Shown: positions 8,901-16,589 of the stretch, one piece after another
Numbering within the stretch: position 1 is the first letter of the stretch
How the letters are laid out: every line of letters starts with the position of its first letter
Assembly (NCBI GenBank): GCA_016793505.1
Contig: JAEULW010000096.1
Span: forward strand, 1 to 39,233
Origin: Methylobacteriaceae bacterium
GTDB taxonomy: Bacteria; Pseudomonadota; Alphaproteobacteria; Rhizobiales; Beijerinckiaceae
DNA length: 39,233 bases
Reading direction: 5' to 3'
Notes under the pieces: generated by a model
What the model was told of the DNA's origin: nothing
Seen by the model: the letters and a program-made list of their open reading frames with translations, nothing else
Databases searched by the model: none
Made by a program: the position numbers and the translations under genes

Positions 8901-9780
8901 CGGCGGCCTGAACTGCACGCTGAACTACACCGCCGCGCACGCCACCTATCCGCTCAAATGCATGCTGACGCCGGCGGTGCGCGGCAACGCCGGCTGCTAC
9001 CGGCCGTTCACGGTCAAGGCGCCGGAAGGCTCGATCCTCAACGCGACGCGGCCGATGGCGGTCAACCTGCGCACCCGCACCGGCTGGTACATCGCGCCGA
9101 ACATCTTTTCGGCGCTGGCCGAGGCCGCGCCAGACCGCGTCCAGGCGGCGACCGGCCTGCCCGTCGCCGCCTCGGTCTACGGCCGCGACAGTGAAGGCCG
9201 CATCTATTCGGACCTCCTGTTCATGGGCGGGGGGCAGGGCGCCTCCTCGGCGCGGGACGGCAAGTCCGGGCTGCTGTGGCCGACCTCGGCGGCCAACACC
9301 TCGGTCGAGATGTTCGAGACGCGCGCCCCCGTGCTGGTGCTCGAAAAGGCCTATGTGACCGATTCCGGCGGGCCGGGACGGCAGCGCGGCGGCCTCGGCC
9401 AGCAGGTCCGGCTGCGCAAGCTCGTCGACGACGGGCAGGCGACGCTGGTCTCGGTCTATCCCGAGGGCGTCGGCACGCCGGCGCCGGGCCTGGCCGGCGG
9501 CGAGCCGGGCGCGACGGCGCAGGGGCTCGTCACCGACGCGCGCGGCGAGGCGCTGCGCGATTGCGGCACGGGCGAACTCGTCACGCTGACCGGAACGGAC
9601 CGCATCGTCGCCATCGTGCTCGCCGGCGGCGCCGGCTATGGTCCGGCGGCGACACGCGATCGTGAGGCGGCGGCGCGCGACGTGGCGGACGAAAAGGTTT
9701 CACCCGCAGCCGCGAGGCTGCATTATGGTTTCGACGCCGGCAGCCCGGCGGAAGCGGCGCAGCGCATGAGGGGAGCATGA
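5938..9780 (+). CDS. Fused HyuA-HyuB hydantoinase/5-oxoprolinase
   Basis: This 1,280-residue protein joins both subunits of the ATP-dependent hydantoinase/5-oxoprolinase family, enzymes that open five-membered lactam or imide rings. The HyuA part (about 8-690) has an actin-like ATP fold with GFDIGGTFTDF, GTTLVTNAVIERRG, DMGGTTAKACLI, GAGGGSIASID and GSDPGPACYG. The HyuB part (about 715-1245) starts at DPIALEIMWSRL and has NDPWLCAGHLFD, GHVSDIGGTKD and RGGLNCTLNYTAAH. In most bacteria these are two genes; the fused order resembles eukaryotic 5-oxoprolinase. Whether the substrate is 5-oxoproline, a hydantoin, an N-methylhydantoin or something else cannot be told. Its start overlaps the IclR stop and its stop overlaps the next start (ATGA, 9777-9780). 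The adjoining transporter suggests that the substrate, or a precursor, is imported. Confidence 0.9.
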   Translation: MSNAAARWRIGFDIGGTFTDFILYDGDKRAVTLHKRLTTPHDPSEAALAGLAELTAMASITLADVGEIVHGTTLVTNAVIERRGARLGLLTTQGFRDALEMGAEQRYDIYDLFLAFPEPLAPRRWRREAVERVDRDGRIVTPFDLDQARAELTRLVAEGCEAVAVCFLHSHRNPAHERAVGDLIRTAFPQLAVSLSHEVVGEIGEYQRFATTAANAYVQPLAEKYLTALERELRARGFRGALRLMHSAGGLVSVETARAFPIRLLESGPAGGGLATALFGALAGQRDVISFDMGGTTAKACLIEEGRADVAPMMEAGRVHRFKKGSGLPIKAPVIDMIEIGAGGGSIASIDEVGLLRVGPRSAGSDPGPACYGLGGLEPTVTDAAVVLGYYDPGFFLGGRMALDVAAARRAVARVAEPLGLSIEAAAAGIHQVVIDAMASAARVHLVEKGKDPRGYAMVGFGGAGPAHAVEVARALGVAEVIIPPASGAASALGFLAAPLSFERARSLPLRLEPGFDAAGLAEALAELERDGRARLAAAGVAAEDMRVERSADMRLVGQMHDIAVPLPDGPVDESRLEAIRAAFVAAYTRRYAPPPEGARVEAINFRVRVVGPTPALSLDGAVGGGGGVKCKGTRRAWFDGGFVEASVWDRYALAPGDVVEGPAIIEEREATTLAPPGDRARIDAALNIRIEVARRAAAQTLIPAGLDRAAAAALIESDPIALEIMWSRLVTVVEEMWLTVIRTAFSLVISEAQDFACELLDPEGETLAHSPRAMPVFNLTLPRAVKALIERYPPHTLQPGDVLITNDPWLCAGHLFDIAVVTPVFREGRLVALMGTVGHVSDIGGTKDSLSAREIYEEGFQIPPMKLYEAGKPNETLFRLLAENVRNGDQVIGDVQSFVAANALGAERLSAFMTDYGMADLRALAQVVQERSEKAMREAIAALPDGVYRSEVWNNPLGAPMRYPLELTVAGDEITLDFAGAPAQPPRGGLNCTLNYTAAHATYPLKCMLTPAVRGNAGCYRPFTVKAPEGSILNATRPMAVNLRTRTGWYIAPNIFSALAEAAPDRVQAATGLPVAASVYGRDSEGRIYSDLLFMGGGQGASSARDGKSGLLWPTSAANTSVEMFETRAPVLVLEKAYVTDSGGPGRQRGGLGQQVRLRKLVDDGQATLVSVYPEGVGTPAPGLAGGEPGATAQGLVTDARGEALRDCGTGELVTLTGTDRIVAIVLAGGAGYGPAATRDREAAARDVADEKVSPAAARLHYGFDAGSPAEAAQRMRGA

Positions 9781-11345
9781 TGTTCAATCGCAGGATCTCG
9801 CGCAGGGTCTCGCTGCTGGCGGCGGCGGCCGCGGTCGCCGTCTCAGGCTTCGTCCCGGCGCTGGCGCAGGCGCCGCGCAAGACGCTGATCGTCGCCTCCA
9901 ACCAGGACATCCCGAATTTCGATCCGCATGTGGCGACGGGCTATTCCGCCTCGATGCTGCTGCGCAACGTCTACGACTCGCTGGTGCGCGTCGAAGGCAA
10001 TCCGCCGCAGGTGATCCCGCATCTGGCGCAGTCCTGGACGGTCTCGCCCGACGGCATGGTCTACACGTTCAAGCTCGACCCGGCGGCGAAGTTCCATTCC
10101 GGCGCGCCGGTGACGGCGGAGGCGGTGAAATATTCGATCGACCGGCTGATGCGCCTCGCCAAGGGCAACGCCTGGATGCTGGCCGGCATCGTCGGACCCA
10201 ACAGCGTCGAGGCGGTCGACGCGCAGACGGTGAAGATCACGCTGCTGAAACCCTTCGCCGCCTTCCTGCAGGTGCTGCCCTGGGCGTGGATCGTCGATCA
10301 CAAGCAGGTCGAGGCGAACAAGGGCGCCGACGACGGGCAGACCTGGATGCGCAACCATCTCGTCGGCTCGGGCGCCTTCACCGTGCGCCGCGCCGAGCCC
10401 GGCACGCTCTACGAATTCGAGCGCGTCGCCGACGGCTGGCGCAAGGGCGGCGGCAATCTGACCGGCGCGATCTGGCGCATCGTGCGCGAGACCGCCTCGC
10501 AGCGTCTGATGGTGCAGCGCGGCGAAGCGCATATCGCCGTCGATCTGACCAGCGAGGACATGGACGCGCTGAAGGACAAGGCCGGCGTCGTCTCGGTGAT
10601 CGAGCCGGAATTCCGCACCTTCTCGATCAAGATGAACACCGAAAACGGGCCGCTGGCCGATCCGGCGCTGAGGCGCGCGGTGTCCTACGCCTTCGACTAC
10701 AACGCCATGCTGGCCTCTGCCGGCTATGCGCAGCTGATGGTCGGGCCGCTGCCGCACGGCATTCTCGGCCACGATCCGAACCTGCCCGTCTATCGCACCG
10801 ATCTCGACAAGGCGAAGGCCGAACTCGCCAAGTCGAAGACGCCGAACGGCGGCGTCAAGCTGACCATGGTCTATGTCAACGGTCTCGAGCAGCAGCGGCG
10901 CTGGGCGCTCGTCCTGCTCGACGCGCTGAAGAAGCTCAACATCGAGCTCGATATCAAGCCGATGGCCTGGCCGGACATGGTGGCCTCGACCAAGACGCCG
11001 CAATCGGCGCCGGACTTCTTCCCTGTCTACCAGACCGCCAATTACGGCGATCCCGACAACATCGCCTTCGCCGCCTATCATTCCTCGCGCAACGGCAACT
11101 GGCAGAACATGGTCTACAAGAGCGCCAAGGTCGACGGGCTGATCGAGGCGGGCCGCGCGGAGACCAATGTCGACAAGCGCAAGGCGATCTATCTCGACTT
11201 CCAGAAGCAGGTGGTCGAGGACGCGCCCGACATCTTCGGCGTGCTGGAGAAGCGCAAGCTGGCGATGCGCGAGGATGTGACCGGCTTCAAGTTCACGCCG
11301 GTCGCCAGCAACGCGATCGAATATTTCGGGCTGTCGCTGAAGTGA
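9777..11345 (+). CDS. Peptide-type ABC transporter substrate-binding protein (SBP family 5)
   Basis: This 522-residue exported binding protein belongs to the DppA/OppA/NikA group and captures its ligand in the periplasm for the permease and ATPases downstream. The N terminus has an Arg-rich n-region (NRRISRRVSLL), a hydrophobic stretch and a likely cut after VPALA. The paired arginines before the core make Tat export possible, but the SRRVSLL match is imperfect. The mature part has family-typical segments: NFDPHVATGYSASMLLRNVYDSLVR near its start, then AQSWTVSPDGMVYTFKL and RRAVSYAFDYNAM. ATG 9777 overlaps the hydantoinase stop and follows AGGGGAGC, a good ribosome site; ATG 9780 is an equal alternative. 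Ligands of this family include di- and oligopeptides, nickel, opines and glutathione. Here an amino-acid-derived cyclic or acylated compound is inferred from the neighbours. Confidence 0.93.
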   Translation: MMFNRRISRRVSLLAAAAAVAVSGFVPALAQAPRKTLIVASNQDIPNFDPHVATGYSASMLLRNVYDSLVRVEGNPPQVIPHLAQSWTVSPDGMVYTFKLDPAAKFHSGAPVTAEAVKYSIDRLMRLAKGNAWMLAGIVGPNSVEAVDAQTVKITLLKPFAAFLQVLPWAWIVDHKQVEANKGADDGQTWMRNHLVGSGAFTVRRAEPGTLYEFERVADGWRKGGGNLTGAIWRIVRETASQRLMVQRGEAHIAVDLTSEDMDALKDKAGVVSVIEPEFRTFSIKMNTENGPLADPALRRAVSYAFDYNAMLASAGYAQLMVGPLPHGILGHDPNLPVYRTDLDKAKAELAKSKTPNGGVKLTMVYVNGLEQQRRWALVLLDALKKLNIELDIKPMAWPDMVASTKTPQSAPDFFPVYQTANYGDPDNIAFAAYHSSRNGNWQNMVYKSAKVDGLIEAGRAETNVDKRKAIYLDFQKQVVEDAPDIFGVLEKRKLAMREDVTGFKFTPVASNAIEYFGLSLK

Positions 11346-11372
11346 GAGGCGGCGGGACCGTTCTCCCGCCGG

Positions 11373-11462
11373 CGTCATTGCGAGCGAAGCGAAGCAATCC
11401 ATCGGTCAAAGGGCGCGTCTGCGCGGCTGGATTGCTTCGTCGCTTCGCTCCTCGCAACGACG
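11373..11462. repeat. REP-like palindromic element inside the transporter operon
   Basis: Two related arms face each other: CGTCATTGCGAGCGAAGCGA extended by AGCAATCCA (11373-11401), and an inverted copy at 11428-11462 that differs by two 2-base insertions and one substitution. About 26 bases separate them, so the transcript can fold into a long hairpin. Similar CGTCATTGCGAGCGAAGCGA elements recur in intergenic regions of many alphaproteobacterial genomes (recalled, not searched). It fills most of the 163-bp gap between the binding-protein and permease genes, a common place for such elements, where they stabilise upstream mRNA or lower downstream expression. A second copy cannot be shown inside this window. 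Confidence 0.75.
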
Positions 11463-11508
11463 GGGCGCGAGTGGCGGCGACCGCCGATTGCGTTCTCGCG
11501 ACTCTTCC

Positions 11509-12516
11509 ATGCTGACCTACGCGCTGCGCCGCATCGTGCTGCTTCTGCCCGTGCTCGTCGGGCTGTCGATCATCGTCTTCGCCATCGCGCGATTGCTGCC
11601 CGGCGATCCGGTGCAGCTCGCCGCCGGGCCGCAGGCGACCAAGGAGGAGATCGAGGCGCTCGCCCGCGAACTCGGGCTCGACCGGCCGCTGATCGCGCAA
11701 TACTGGAGCTACGCGACGGGGCTCTTGCAGGGCGACTGGGGCCAGTCGATCCTGACGCGTCGGCCGGTGTGGGAAGATCTGCGCATCTATCTGCCGGCGA
11801 CGCTCGAGCTCGTCTTCGCGGCGATGGCGATCGCCGTGGCGATCGGCCTGCCGGCGGGGCTGCTGTCCGCGGCCTACGCCAACCGCTGGCCGGACTATCT
11901 GTCGCGCACGCTGTCGCTCGGCGCGATCTCGATGCCGCGCTTCTTCCTCGGCCTGTTGATGCAGCTGTTCTTCGTCATGCAGATGGGCTGGCTGCCGCTC
12001 GGCGGGCGCTTTCCGCTGGTCGAAATTCCGCCCCCGGCGGTGACCGGCCTGATCACGCTCGACGCGCTGATCGCGCGCGACGGCGGCGCCTTCCTGACTG
12101 CGCTGAAACATCTCGCCATGCCGGCGGCGGCGATGTCGCTGTCGCCGCTCGCCACCATCACCCGGATGATGCGGGCGACGACGCTGGAGGCGATGTCGCA
12201 GGATTACGTCACGACGGCGCGGGCGCTCGGCCTGTCGCGCGGCAAGATCCTGTTCAAATATGTCGCCAGGAACGCCGCCTCGGCGACGCTGACGGTGATC
12301 GGCCTGTATTTCGGCTGGCTGCTCGCCGGCACGGTGCTGGTCGAGACGGTGTTCGACTGGCCGGGCGTCGGCCTCTACGCGACCAAGGCGATCGCCACGC
12401 AGGACTTCATGCCGCTGATGGGCGTGACGCTGGTGATCGGCGCGCTGTTCGTGATCGTCAATCTGATCGTCGATCTCGCCTACGGCCTGATCAACCCGAA
12501 GGCGCGCTACGCATGA
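11509..12516 (+). CDS. Peptide-type ABC transporter permease (DppB-like)
   Basis: This 335-residue inner-membrane permease has the DppB/OppB layout. Its first helix, YALRRIVLLLPVLVGLSIIVF, is followed by the typical LLPGDPVQLAAGPQAT loop and a periplasmic segment. The binding-protein-dependent transport domain comes next, with helices near residues 100-125, 140-160, 200-220, 255-285 and 305-325. The EAA-type loop that contacts the ATPase reads roughly QDYVTTARALGLSRGKILFKYVARNA. ATG 11509 gives the conserved start MLTYALRR; an in-frame ATG at 11488 would add seven charged residues. Its stop overlaps the next start (ATGA, 12513-12516), so it is translationally coupled to the second permease. 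It pairs with the binding protein upstream. Confidence 0.93.
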   Translation: MLTYALRRIVLLLPVLVGLSIIVFAIARLLPGDPVQLAAGPQATKEEIEALARELGLDRPLIAQYWSYATGLLQGDWGQSILTRRPVWEDLRIYLPATLELVFAAMAIAVAIGLPAGLLSAAYANRWPDYLSRTLSLGAISMPRFFLGLLMQLFFVMQMGWLPLGGRFPLVEIPPPAVTGLITLDALIARDGGAFLTALKHLAMPAAAMSLSPLATITRMMRATTLEAMSQDYVTTARALGLSRGKILFKYVARNAASATLTVIGLYFGWLLAGTVLVETVFDWPGVGLYATKAIATQDFMPLMGVTLVIGALFVIVNLIVDLAYGLINPKARYA

Positions 12517-13397
12517 GCGCGGCGGCGCCGACGATGGCGAGCGCGCGCGGCGAGGCGCTGAAGCGCGGCTTCTATCGCTTCCGCCAGAGCTGGCTGTCGC
12601 TGGTCGGCCTCGCCATCGTCGTCGCGCTGGCCGGGCTGGCGCTGCTCGCGCCGTGGATCGCGCCGCATCCCGAGCATGCGGCGGGCGGCTTCGCCATGAA
12701 CGCGCGTTTCGCGCCGCCCTCGCGCGTGGCGTGGTTCGGCACGAACGAGCTCGGGCAGGACGTGCTGACGCTGGTGCTGATGGGGGCGCGCGTGTCGCTG
12801 TTCGCCGGCGTCGCCGTGGTGGCGATGGCGGCGGCGCTCGGGGCGGCGGTCGGCGCCGTCGCCGGCTTCTTCGGCCGATGGGTCGACGAGGCGCTGATGC
12901 GCCTCACCGATCTGTGGCTGACGCTGCCCGGCCTCATTCTGGCGATGGCGATCGCGGCGGCGATGGGCCCGGGCGTCGGCAACATGATCTTCGCCATCAC
13001 GCTGACCTGGTGGCCGGGCTATGCGCGGCTGGTGCGCGGCGAGGTGATGGCGCGCAAGGAGGAGGTCTATGTGCAGGCGGCGCGCGCCCTCGGCGCCTCG
13101 CCGGCGCGGCTGATCCTGCGCCACATCCTGCCCAACGTCGTCTCGCCGATCATCGTCAAGATGTCGCTCGACGTCGGCTTCGCCATTCTCACTGTCGCCT
13201 CGCTCGGCTTCGTCGGCATCGGCGTCAAGCCGCCGACGCCGGAATGGGGCTCGCTGCTGTCGAATGCGCGCGGCTATCTGCCGGACTACTGGTGGACGGC
13301 GATCTTTCCGGGCCTCGCCATCTTCCTCTCCGTGTTCGGCTTCAATCTGCTCGGCGACGGGCTGCGCGACGTGCTCGATCCGCGCGCGAGGCGATGA
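12513..13397 (+). CDS. Peptide-type ABC transporter permease (DppC-like)
   Basis: This 294-residue permease is the second membrane subunit. The short cytoplasmic N terminus and first helix (WLSLVGLAIVVALAGLALLAP) are followed by a periplasmic loop with FGTNELGQDVLTLVLMGARVS, the DppC/OppC signature (usually GTDxxGRD; here GTNELGQD). The EAA loop reads VYVQAARALGASPARLILRHILPN. The C-terminal motif TPEWGSLLSNARGYL and the closing FNLLGDGLRDVLDPR are typical of the family. It overlaps its neighbours by four bases on each side (ATGA at 12513-12516 and 13394-13397). The Asn and Gln changes in the GTDxxGRD motif are conservative and no loss of function is suggested. Confidence 0.93.
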   Translation: MSAAAPTMASARGEALKRGFYRFRQSWLSLVGLAIVVALAGLALLAPWIAPHPEHAAGGFAMNARFAPPSRVAWFGTNELGQDVLTLVLMGARVSLFAGVAVVAMAAALGAAVGAVAGFFGRWVDEALMRLTDLWLTLPGLILAMAIAAAMGPGVGNMIFAITLTWWPGYARLVRGEVMARKEEVYVQAARALGASPARLILRHILPNVVSPIIVKMSLDVGFAILTVASLGFVGIGVKPPTPEWGSLLSNARGYLPDYWWTAIFPGLAIFLSVFGFNLLGDGLRDVLDPRARR

Positions 13398-14413
13398 TGG
13401 CGCTGGTCGAGATCGACGAACTGCATCTGACGATGACGAGCTATGACGGCGCGGCGCATGTGCTCGCCGGCGTGTCGCTGTCGCTGGAGCGCGGCGAAAT
13501 CTGGGGCCTCGTCGGCGAGACGGGCTGCGGCAAGTCGCTCACCGGTCTGACCCTGTCGCGGCTGGTGGCGAGCCCGCCGGCGCGCTACCTCAGCGGGGCG
13601 GTGCGCTTCGACGGGCGCGATCTGCTCGCCGCCGACGAGGAGACGATGCGCGATCTGCGCGGGCGCAGGATCGGCATGATCTTCCAGGACCCGACGACCA
13701 ATCTCAATCCGGCCTTCCGCGTCGGCACGCAGATGATCGACGTGGCGCTGCATGCGGGCCGCGTCGATCCGTCGATCCTCGGTCTTGCCGCCGGCGCGTC
13801 GCGCGGGGCGCGCCGGCGCGCGGCGCGTGATCTCGCCGTGTCGATGCTCGATCGCGTCGGCATCGTCGACGCCGCGCGCCGCATCGACGACTATCCGCAC
13901 CAGTTCTCCGGCGGCATGCGCCAGCGCGTGCTGATCGCCATGGCGCTGATCGGCAGGCCCGACCTGATCATCGCCGACGAGCCGACGACGGCGCTCGACG
14001 TCTCGGTGCAGGCGCAGATTCTGGCGCTGCTGCATCGCCTCGCCGCCGAGGACGGGCTGGCGATCCTCCTGATCACGCACAATCTCGGCGTCGTGGCGCA
14101 GATCGCCTCGCATGTGGCGGTGATGTATGCCGGCGCCGTTGTCGAGGCGGGCGATGTGCGCGCCGTGCTGAAGAGCCCGCGGCATCCCTATACGCAGGCG
14201 CTGATCGCGGCGCTGCCGCGCGCCGACGTCAAGCGCGGCGCGCTCGCCGGCCTGCCGGGCGTCGTGCCGGATCTGCTGACGCCGCCGCCGGGCTGTCGTT
14301 TCCTGCCGCGCTGTCCGATCGGCGCGGCGGATTGCGCGCGCGCCGCGCCGGGGCTGGCGCCGGTCGATACGGGCCAGCGCGTCGCCTGCTTCAGGGCGGA
14401 GCGCGCGGCGTGA
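13394..14413 (+). CDS. Peptide-type ABC transporter ATPase (DppD-like)
   Basis: This 339-residue ATPase powers transport. Walker A is GETGCGKS (41-48), the Q-loop is FQDP (97-100), the signature is FSGGMRQR (171-178) and Walker B is LIIADEP (191-197). An H-loop His lies in ITHN. The C-terminal oligopeptide/dipeptide extension (about 262-339) carries C301, C307, C314 and C332, the four-cysteine pattern that binds an iron-sulphur cluster in DppD-type subunits. The stretch at about residues 120-145 (after VALHAGRVD) is longer and more Ala/Arg-rich than usual, a minor insertion. ATG 13394 overlaps the DppC stop; ATG 13397 is an equally good start. It forms a heterodimer with the next gene product. 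Confidence 0.93.
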   Translation: MMALVEIDELHLTMTSYDGAAHVLAGVSLSLERGEIWGLVGETGCGKSLTGLTLSRLVASPPARYLSGAVRFDGRDLLAADEETMRDLRGRRIGMIFQDPTTNLNPAFRVGTQMIDVALHAGRVDPSILGLAAGASRGARRRAARDLAVSMLDRVGIVDAARRIDDYPHQFSGGMRQRVLIAMALIGRPDLIIADEPTTALDVSVQAQILALLHRLAAEDGLAILLITHNLGVVAQIASHVAVMYAGAVVEAGDVRAVLKSPRHPYTQALIAALPRADVKRGALAGLPGVVPDLLTPPPGCRFLPRCPIGAADCARAAPGLAPVDTGQRVACFRAERAA

Positions 14414-15234
14414 GCGCGCTGCTGCAGCTCGAGAACGTGACGCGCGTCTATCGCGGCGGCGGGCCGTTCTCGCAGGGCGCCGAGATCGTCGCGCTCGACG
14501 ACGTCAGCTTGTCGGTTGCGCGCGGCTCGTGCTTCGGCGTCGTCGGCGAATCGGGCTCGGGCAAGACGACGCTGACGCGCATCGCGCTCGGCCTCGAGGC
14601 GCCGACGCGCGGGCGCGTCACGTTCGACGGGGTCGACGTCGCCGGGCTGCGCGGCGCGGCGCGCAAGCGCCTGCGCCGGCGCGTTCAGATCGTCTTCCAG
14701 GATCCTTACGCCTCGCTCGATCCGCGCATGAGCGTTCACGACATCGTCGCCGAGGGCATGGTGATCCATCGCGATTCGCTCGGCCTCGACGCGCGGGCGC
14801 GCACGGCGCGCGTCGTCGAACTGCTCGGCCTCGTCGGCCTCGGGGCGCAGCATCTCAACCGCTATCCGCACGAGTTTTCCGGCGGCCAGCGCCAGCGCAT
14901 CTGCATCGCGCGGGCGCTGGCGGTCGAGCCGGAATTGCTGATCCTCGACGAGCCGACCTCGGCGCTCGACGTGTCGGTGCAGGCGCAGGTGCTGGCGCTG
15001 TTCGAGGAATTGAAGGCGCGGCTCGATCTGACCTATGTGTTCATCAGTCATGATCTCGGCGTCGTGCGCTATGTCTGCGACCGCGTGGCGGTGATCCATC
15101 GTGGCCGCATCGTCGAGGAGAACGAGGCGACGCGCCTGTTCGCGGCGCCGCAGAGCGCGCATGCGCGCGAATTGATCGCCGCCATGCCCGATCCCGATCC
15201 CGATCGCTCGCCGTTCCGCCGCGCCGTCTTGTAA
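14410..15234 (+). CDS. Peptide-type ABC transporter ATPase (DppF-like)
   Basis: This 274-residue ATPase is the partner of the preceding one. Walker A is GESGSGKT (46-53), the Q-loop is FQDP, the signature is FSGGQRQR (156-163), Walker B is LLILDEP (176-182) and the H-loop is ISHD. The start is GTG 14410, overlapping the upstream stop as GTGA. No ATG in a suitable place competes. Unlike many DppF proteins it ends soon after the nucleotide-binding domain, with only a short tail (ELIAAMPDPDPDRSP), and lacks the cysteine-bearing extension. It is the last gene of the island; the next plus-strand gene starts 90 bp on with its own ribosome site. Confidence 0.93.
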   Translation: MSALLQLENVTRVYRGGGPFSQGAEIVALDDVSLSVARGSCFGVVGESGSGKTTLTRIALGLEAPTRGRVTFDGVDVAGLRGAARKRLRRRVQIVFQDPYASLDPRMSVHDIVAEGMVIHRDSLGLDARARTARVVELLGLVGLGAQHLNRYPHEFSGGQRQRICIARALAVEPELLILDEPTSALDVSVQAQVLALFEELKARLDLTYVFISHDLGVVRYVCDRVAVIHRGRIVEENEATRLFAAPQSAHARELIAAMPDPDPDRSPFRRAVL

Positions 15235-15323
15235 GCGTCGCCTCGCGCCGGCTAGTCTGGCCCCAGCGTCGGATTCGCGCCCGGCCGGACGCGCCGGGCC
15301 GGCGAACGGAAGGAGGCGTCGCC

Positions 15324-15857
15324 ATGCCCCGTCTCTTCACCGGGCTGGAAATCCCGTCTGATCTGGCGCGCGAACTGGCGATGCTGCGCGGCGGGCTGTC
15401 GGGGGCGCGCTGGATCGACGAGGAGAATTATCACATCACGCTGCGCTTCATCGGCGACATCGACGGGGCGACGGCGCGCGACGTGGCGCAGTCGCTCGGC
15501 GACATCCGCAAGCGGCCGTTCATGGTGACGCTGGACGGGCTCGACGTGTTCGGCGGCGACAAGCCGCGCGCCATCGTGGCGCGGGCGAAGCCGGCGCCGG
15601 CGCTGGTCGAGCTGCAATCGAAACACGAGCAGATGCTGCGCCGCCTCGGCCTTGCGCCGGAGCCGCGCAAGTTCACGCCGCATGTCACGCTGGCGCGGCT
15701 GAAGCAGGCCTCGCAGATGGCGGTCGCCGACTATCTGTCGGCGCGCGGCTATTTCCTGTCGCGCGCCTTCGAGGCGACGCGCTTCGTGCTCTTCTCCTCG
15801 CGCGATTCGGTCGGCGGCGGGCCGTACGTGGTCGAGGCGGCCTATCCGCTGGCGTGA
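15324..15857 (+). CDS. thpR: RNA 2',3'-cyclic phosphodiesterase ThpR (2H family)
   Basis: This 177-residue protein hydrolyses 2',3'-cyclic phosphate ends of RNA and was first described as a 2'-5' RNA ligase (LigT). The two H-x-T catalytic motifs of the 2H phosphoesterase fold are H37-I-T39 and H120-V-T122. The opening PRLFTGLEIP matches the usual RLFxAlxlP start. The length is normal for the family. A strong ribosome site, AAGGAGG (15310-15316), lies seven bases before ATG 15324. The gene has no functional link to the transporter operon upstream and ends three bases from the stop of the convergent DUF1287 gene. Confidence 0.93.
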   Translation: MPRLFTGLEIPSDLARELAMLRGGLSGARWIDEENYHITLRFIGDIDGATARDVAQSLGDIRKRPFMVTLDGLDVFGGDKPRAIVARAKPAPALVELQSKHEQMLRRLGLAPEPRKFTPHVTLARLKQASQMAVADYLSARGYFLSRAFEATRFVLFSSRDSVGGGPYVVEAAYPLA

Positions 15858-15860
15858 GCC

Positions 15861-16463
15861 TCAGCGCGCCGCGAGCGGGCCGAAGCGGTAACGCCCGGTG
15901 ATCGGAAAGGCGAAGAGCGTATCCTCCATCCGCGCCCCGGCGCCGATGTTGTGGATGACGAGCGGTCGCCGACCATCGGCGCTGCGCTGGCGCGCGACGA
16001 TGGCGATGTGCGGCAGATGGCCGGGCAGCATCTGGGTGACGAGATCGCCCGGCGCGTAGGCGGCGGGATCGGCGCTGACCGGCAGGACGCGGCCGTGGCG
16101 GGCGAAGAAGGTCTGCAGGTTGGGCACGCGGCGATGGTCGATATTCGGATCCGGCGCGGCGAGGCCCCAGCGGCGGGGATAGGCGGCGAAGGCCCGGCCC
16201 ATGTCCTCGCGCAGGCTCTTCTGCAGATCGAGGCCGAAGGCGTCGCGATAGGCGCGCACGATCACGTCCGTGCAGACGCCGACCTCGCGCGGCGGGTCGC
16301 CGCCGGGATAGGCGAGGCGGCGATAGGCCGGGTCGTAGCGGGTCGTGACGCCGATCTGCGCGGCGGCGGCGGCGAGGAGCGCGTCGACGGGCGAGTCCGG
16401 CGCGGCGCGGGCCGGCGCGACGGCGAGCAGGGCGAGCAGGGCGAGGGCGGGGAGGATGCGCAT
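15861..16463 (-). CDS. Exported DUF1287 family protein
   Basis: This 200-residue protein starts with a clear signal peptide (MRILPALALLALLAVAPARA, residues 1-20), so it is exported. The mature part matches the DUF1287 family, whose function is uncertain. Cys64 in GVCTDVIVRAY, His152 in PHIAIV and His171 in IHNIG are spaced like the Cys-His-His set of NlpC/P60-type papain-like hydrolases, which cleave cell-wall peptides or amide bonds. That functional reading is inference. Residues 108-120 (IDHRRVPNLQTFF) are also family-typical. It diverges from the SNase-like gene across a 126-bp gap and converges on thpR. Confidence 0.82.
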   Translation of the reverse strand: MRILPALALLALLAVAPARAAPDSPVDALLAAAAAQIGVTTRYDPAYRRLAYPGGDPPREVGVCTDVIVRAYRDAFGLDLQKSLREDMGRAFAAYPRRWGLAAPDPNIDHRRVPNLQTFFARHGRVLPVSADPAAYAPGDLVTQMLPGHLPHIAIVARQRSADGRRPLVIHNIGAGARMEDTLFAFPITGRYRFGPLAAR

Positions 16464-16589
16464 CGGCGCAGACTCGTGGCCGGAGGCGGCGGAATCGCGG
16501 CCGGGCGGGGGTGACGCAGCGTAAGTATTCGATCCTGTGATAGGAATTTAGACCTTGACTCCGCCGACCCGCCAGGTCAGACTCGGGCC

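Noticed and set aside
5494-8940. Minus-strand open frame of about 1,150 codons opposite the IclR and hydantoinase genes
   Set aside because: It is the antisense shadow of two firm genes.
15279-15299. GCCCGGC/GCCGGGC inverted repeat between the last ATPase gene and thpR as a terminator
   Set aside because: It has a seven-base loop and no T tract; short GC repeats like this are common here, so it was not listed.
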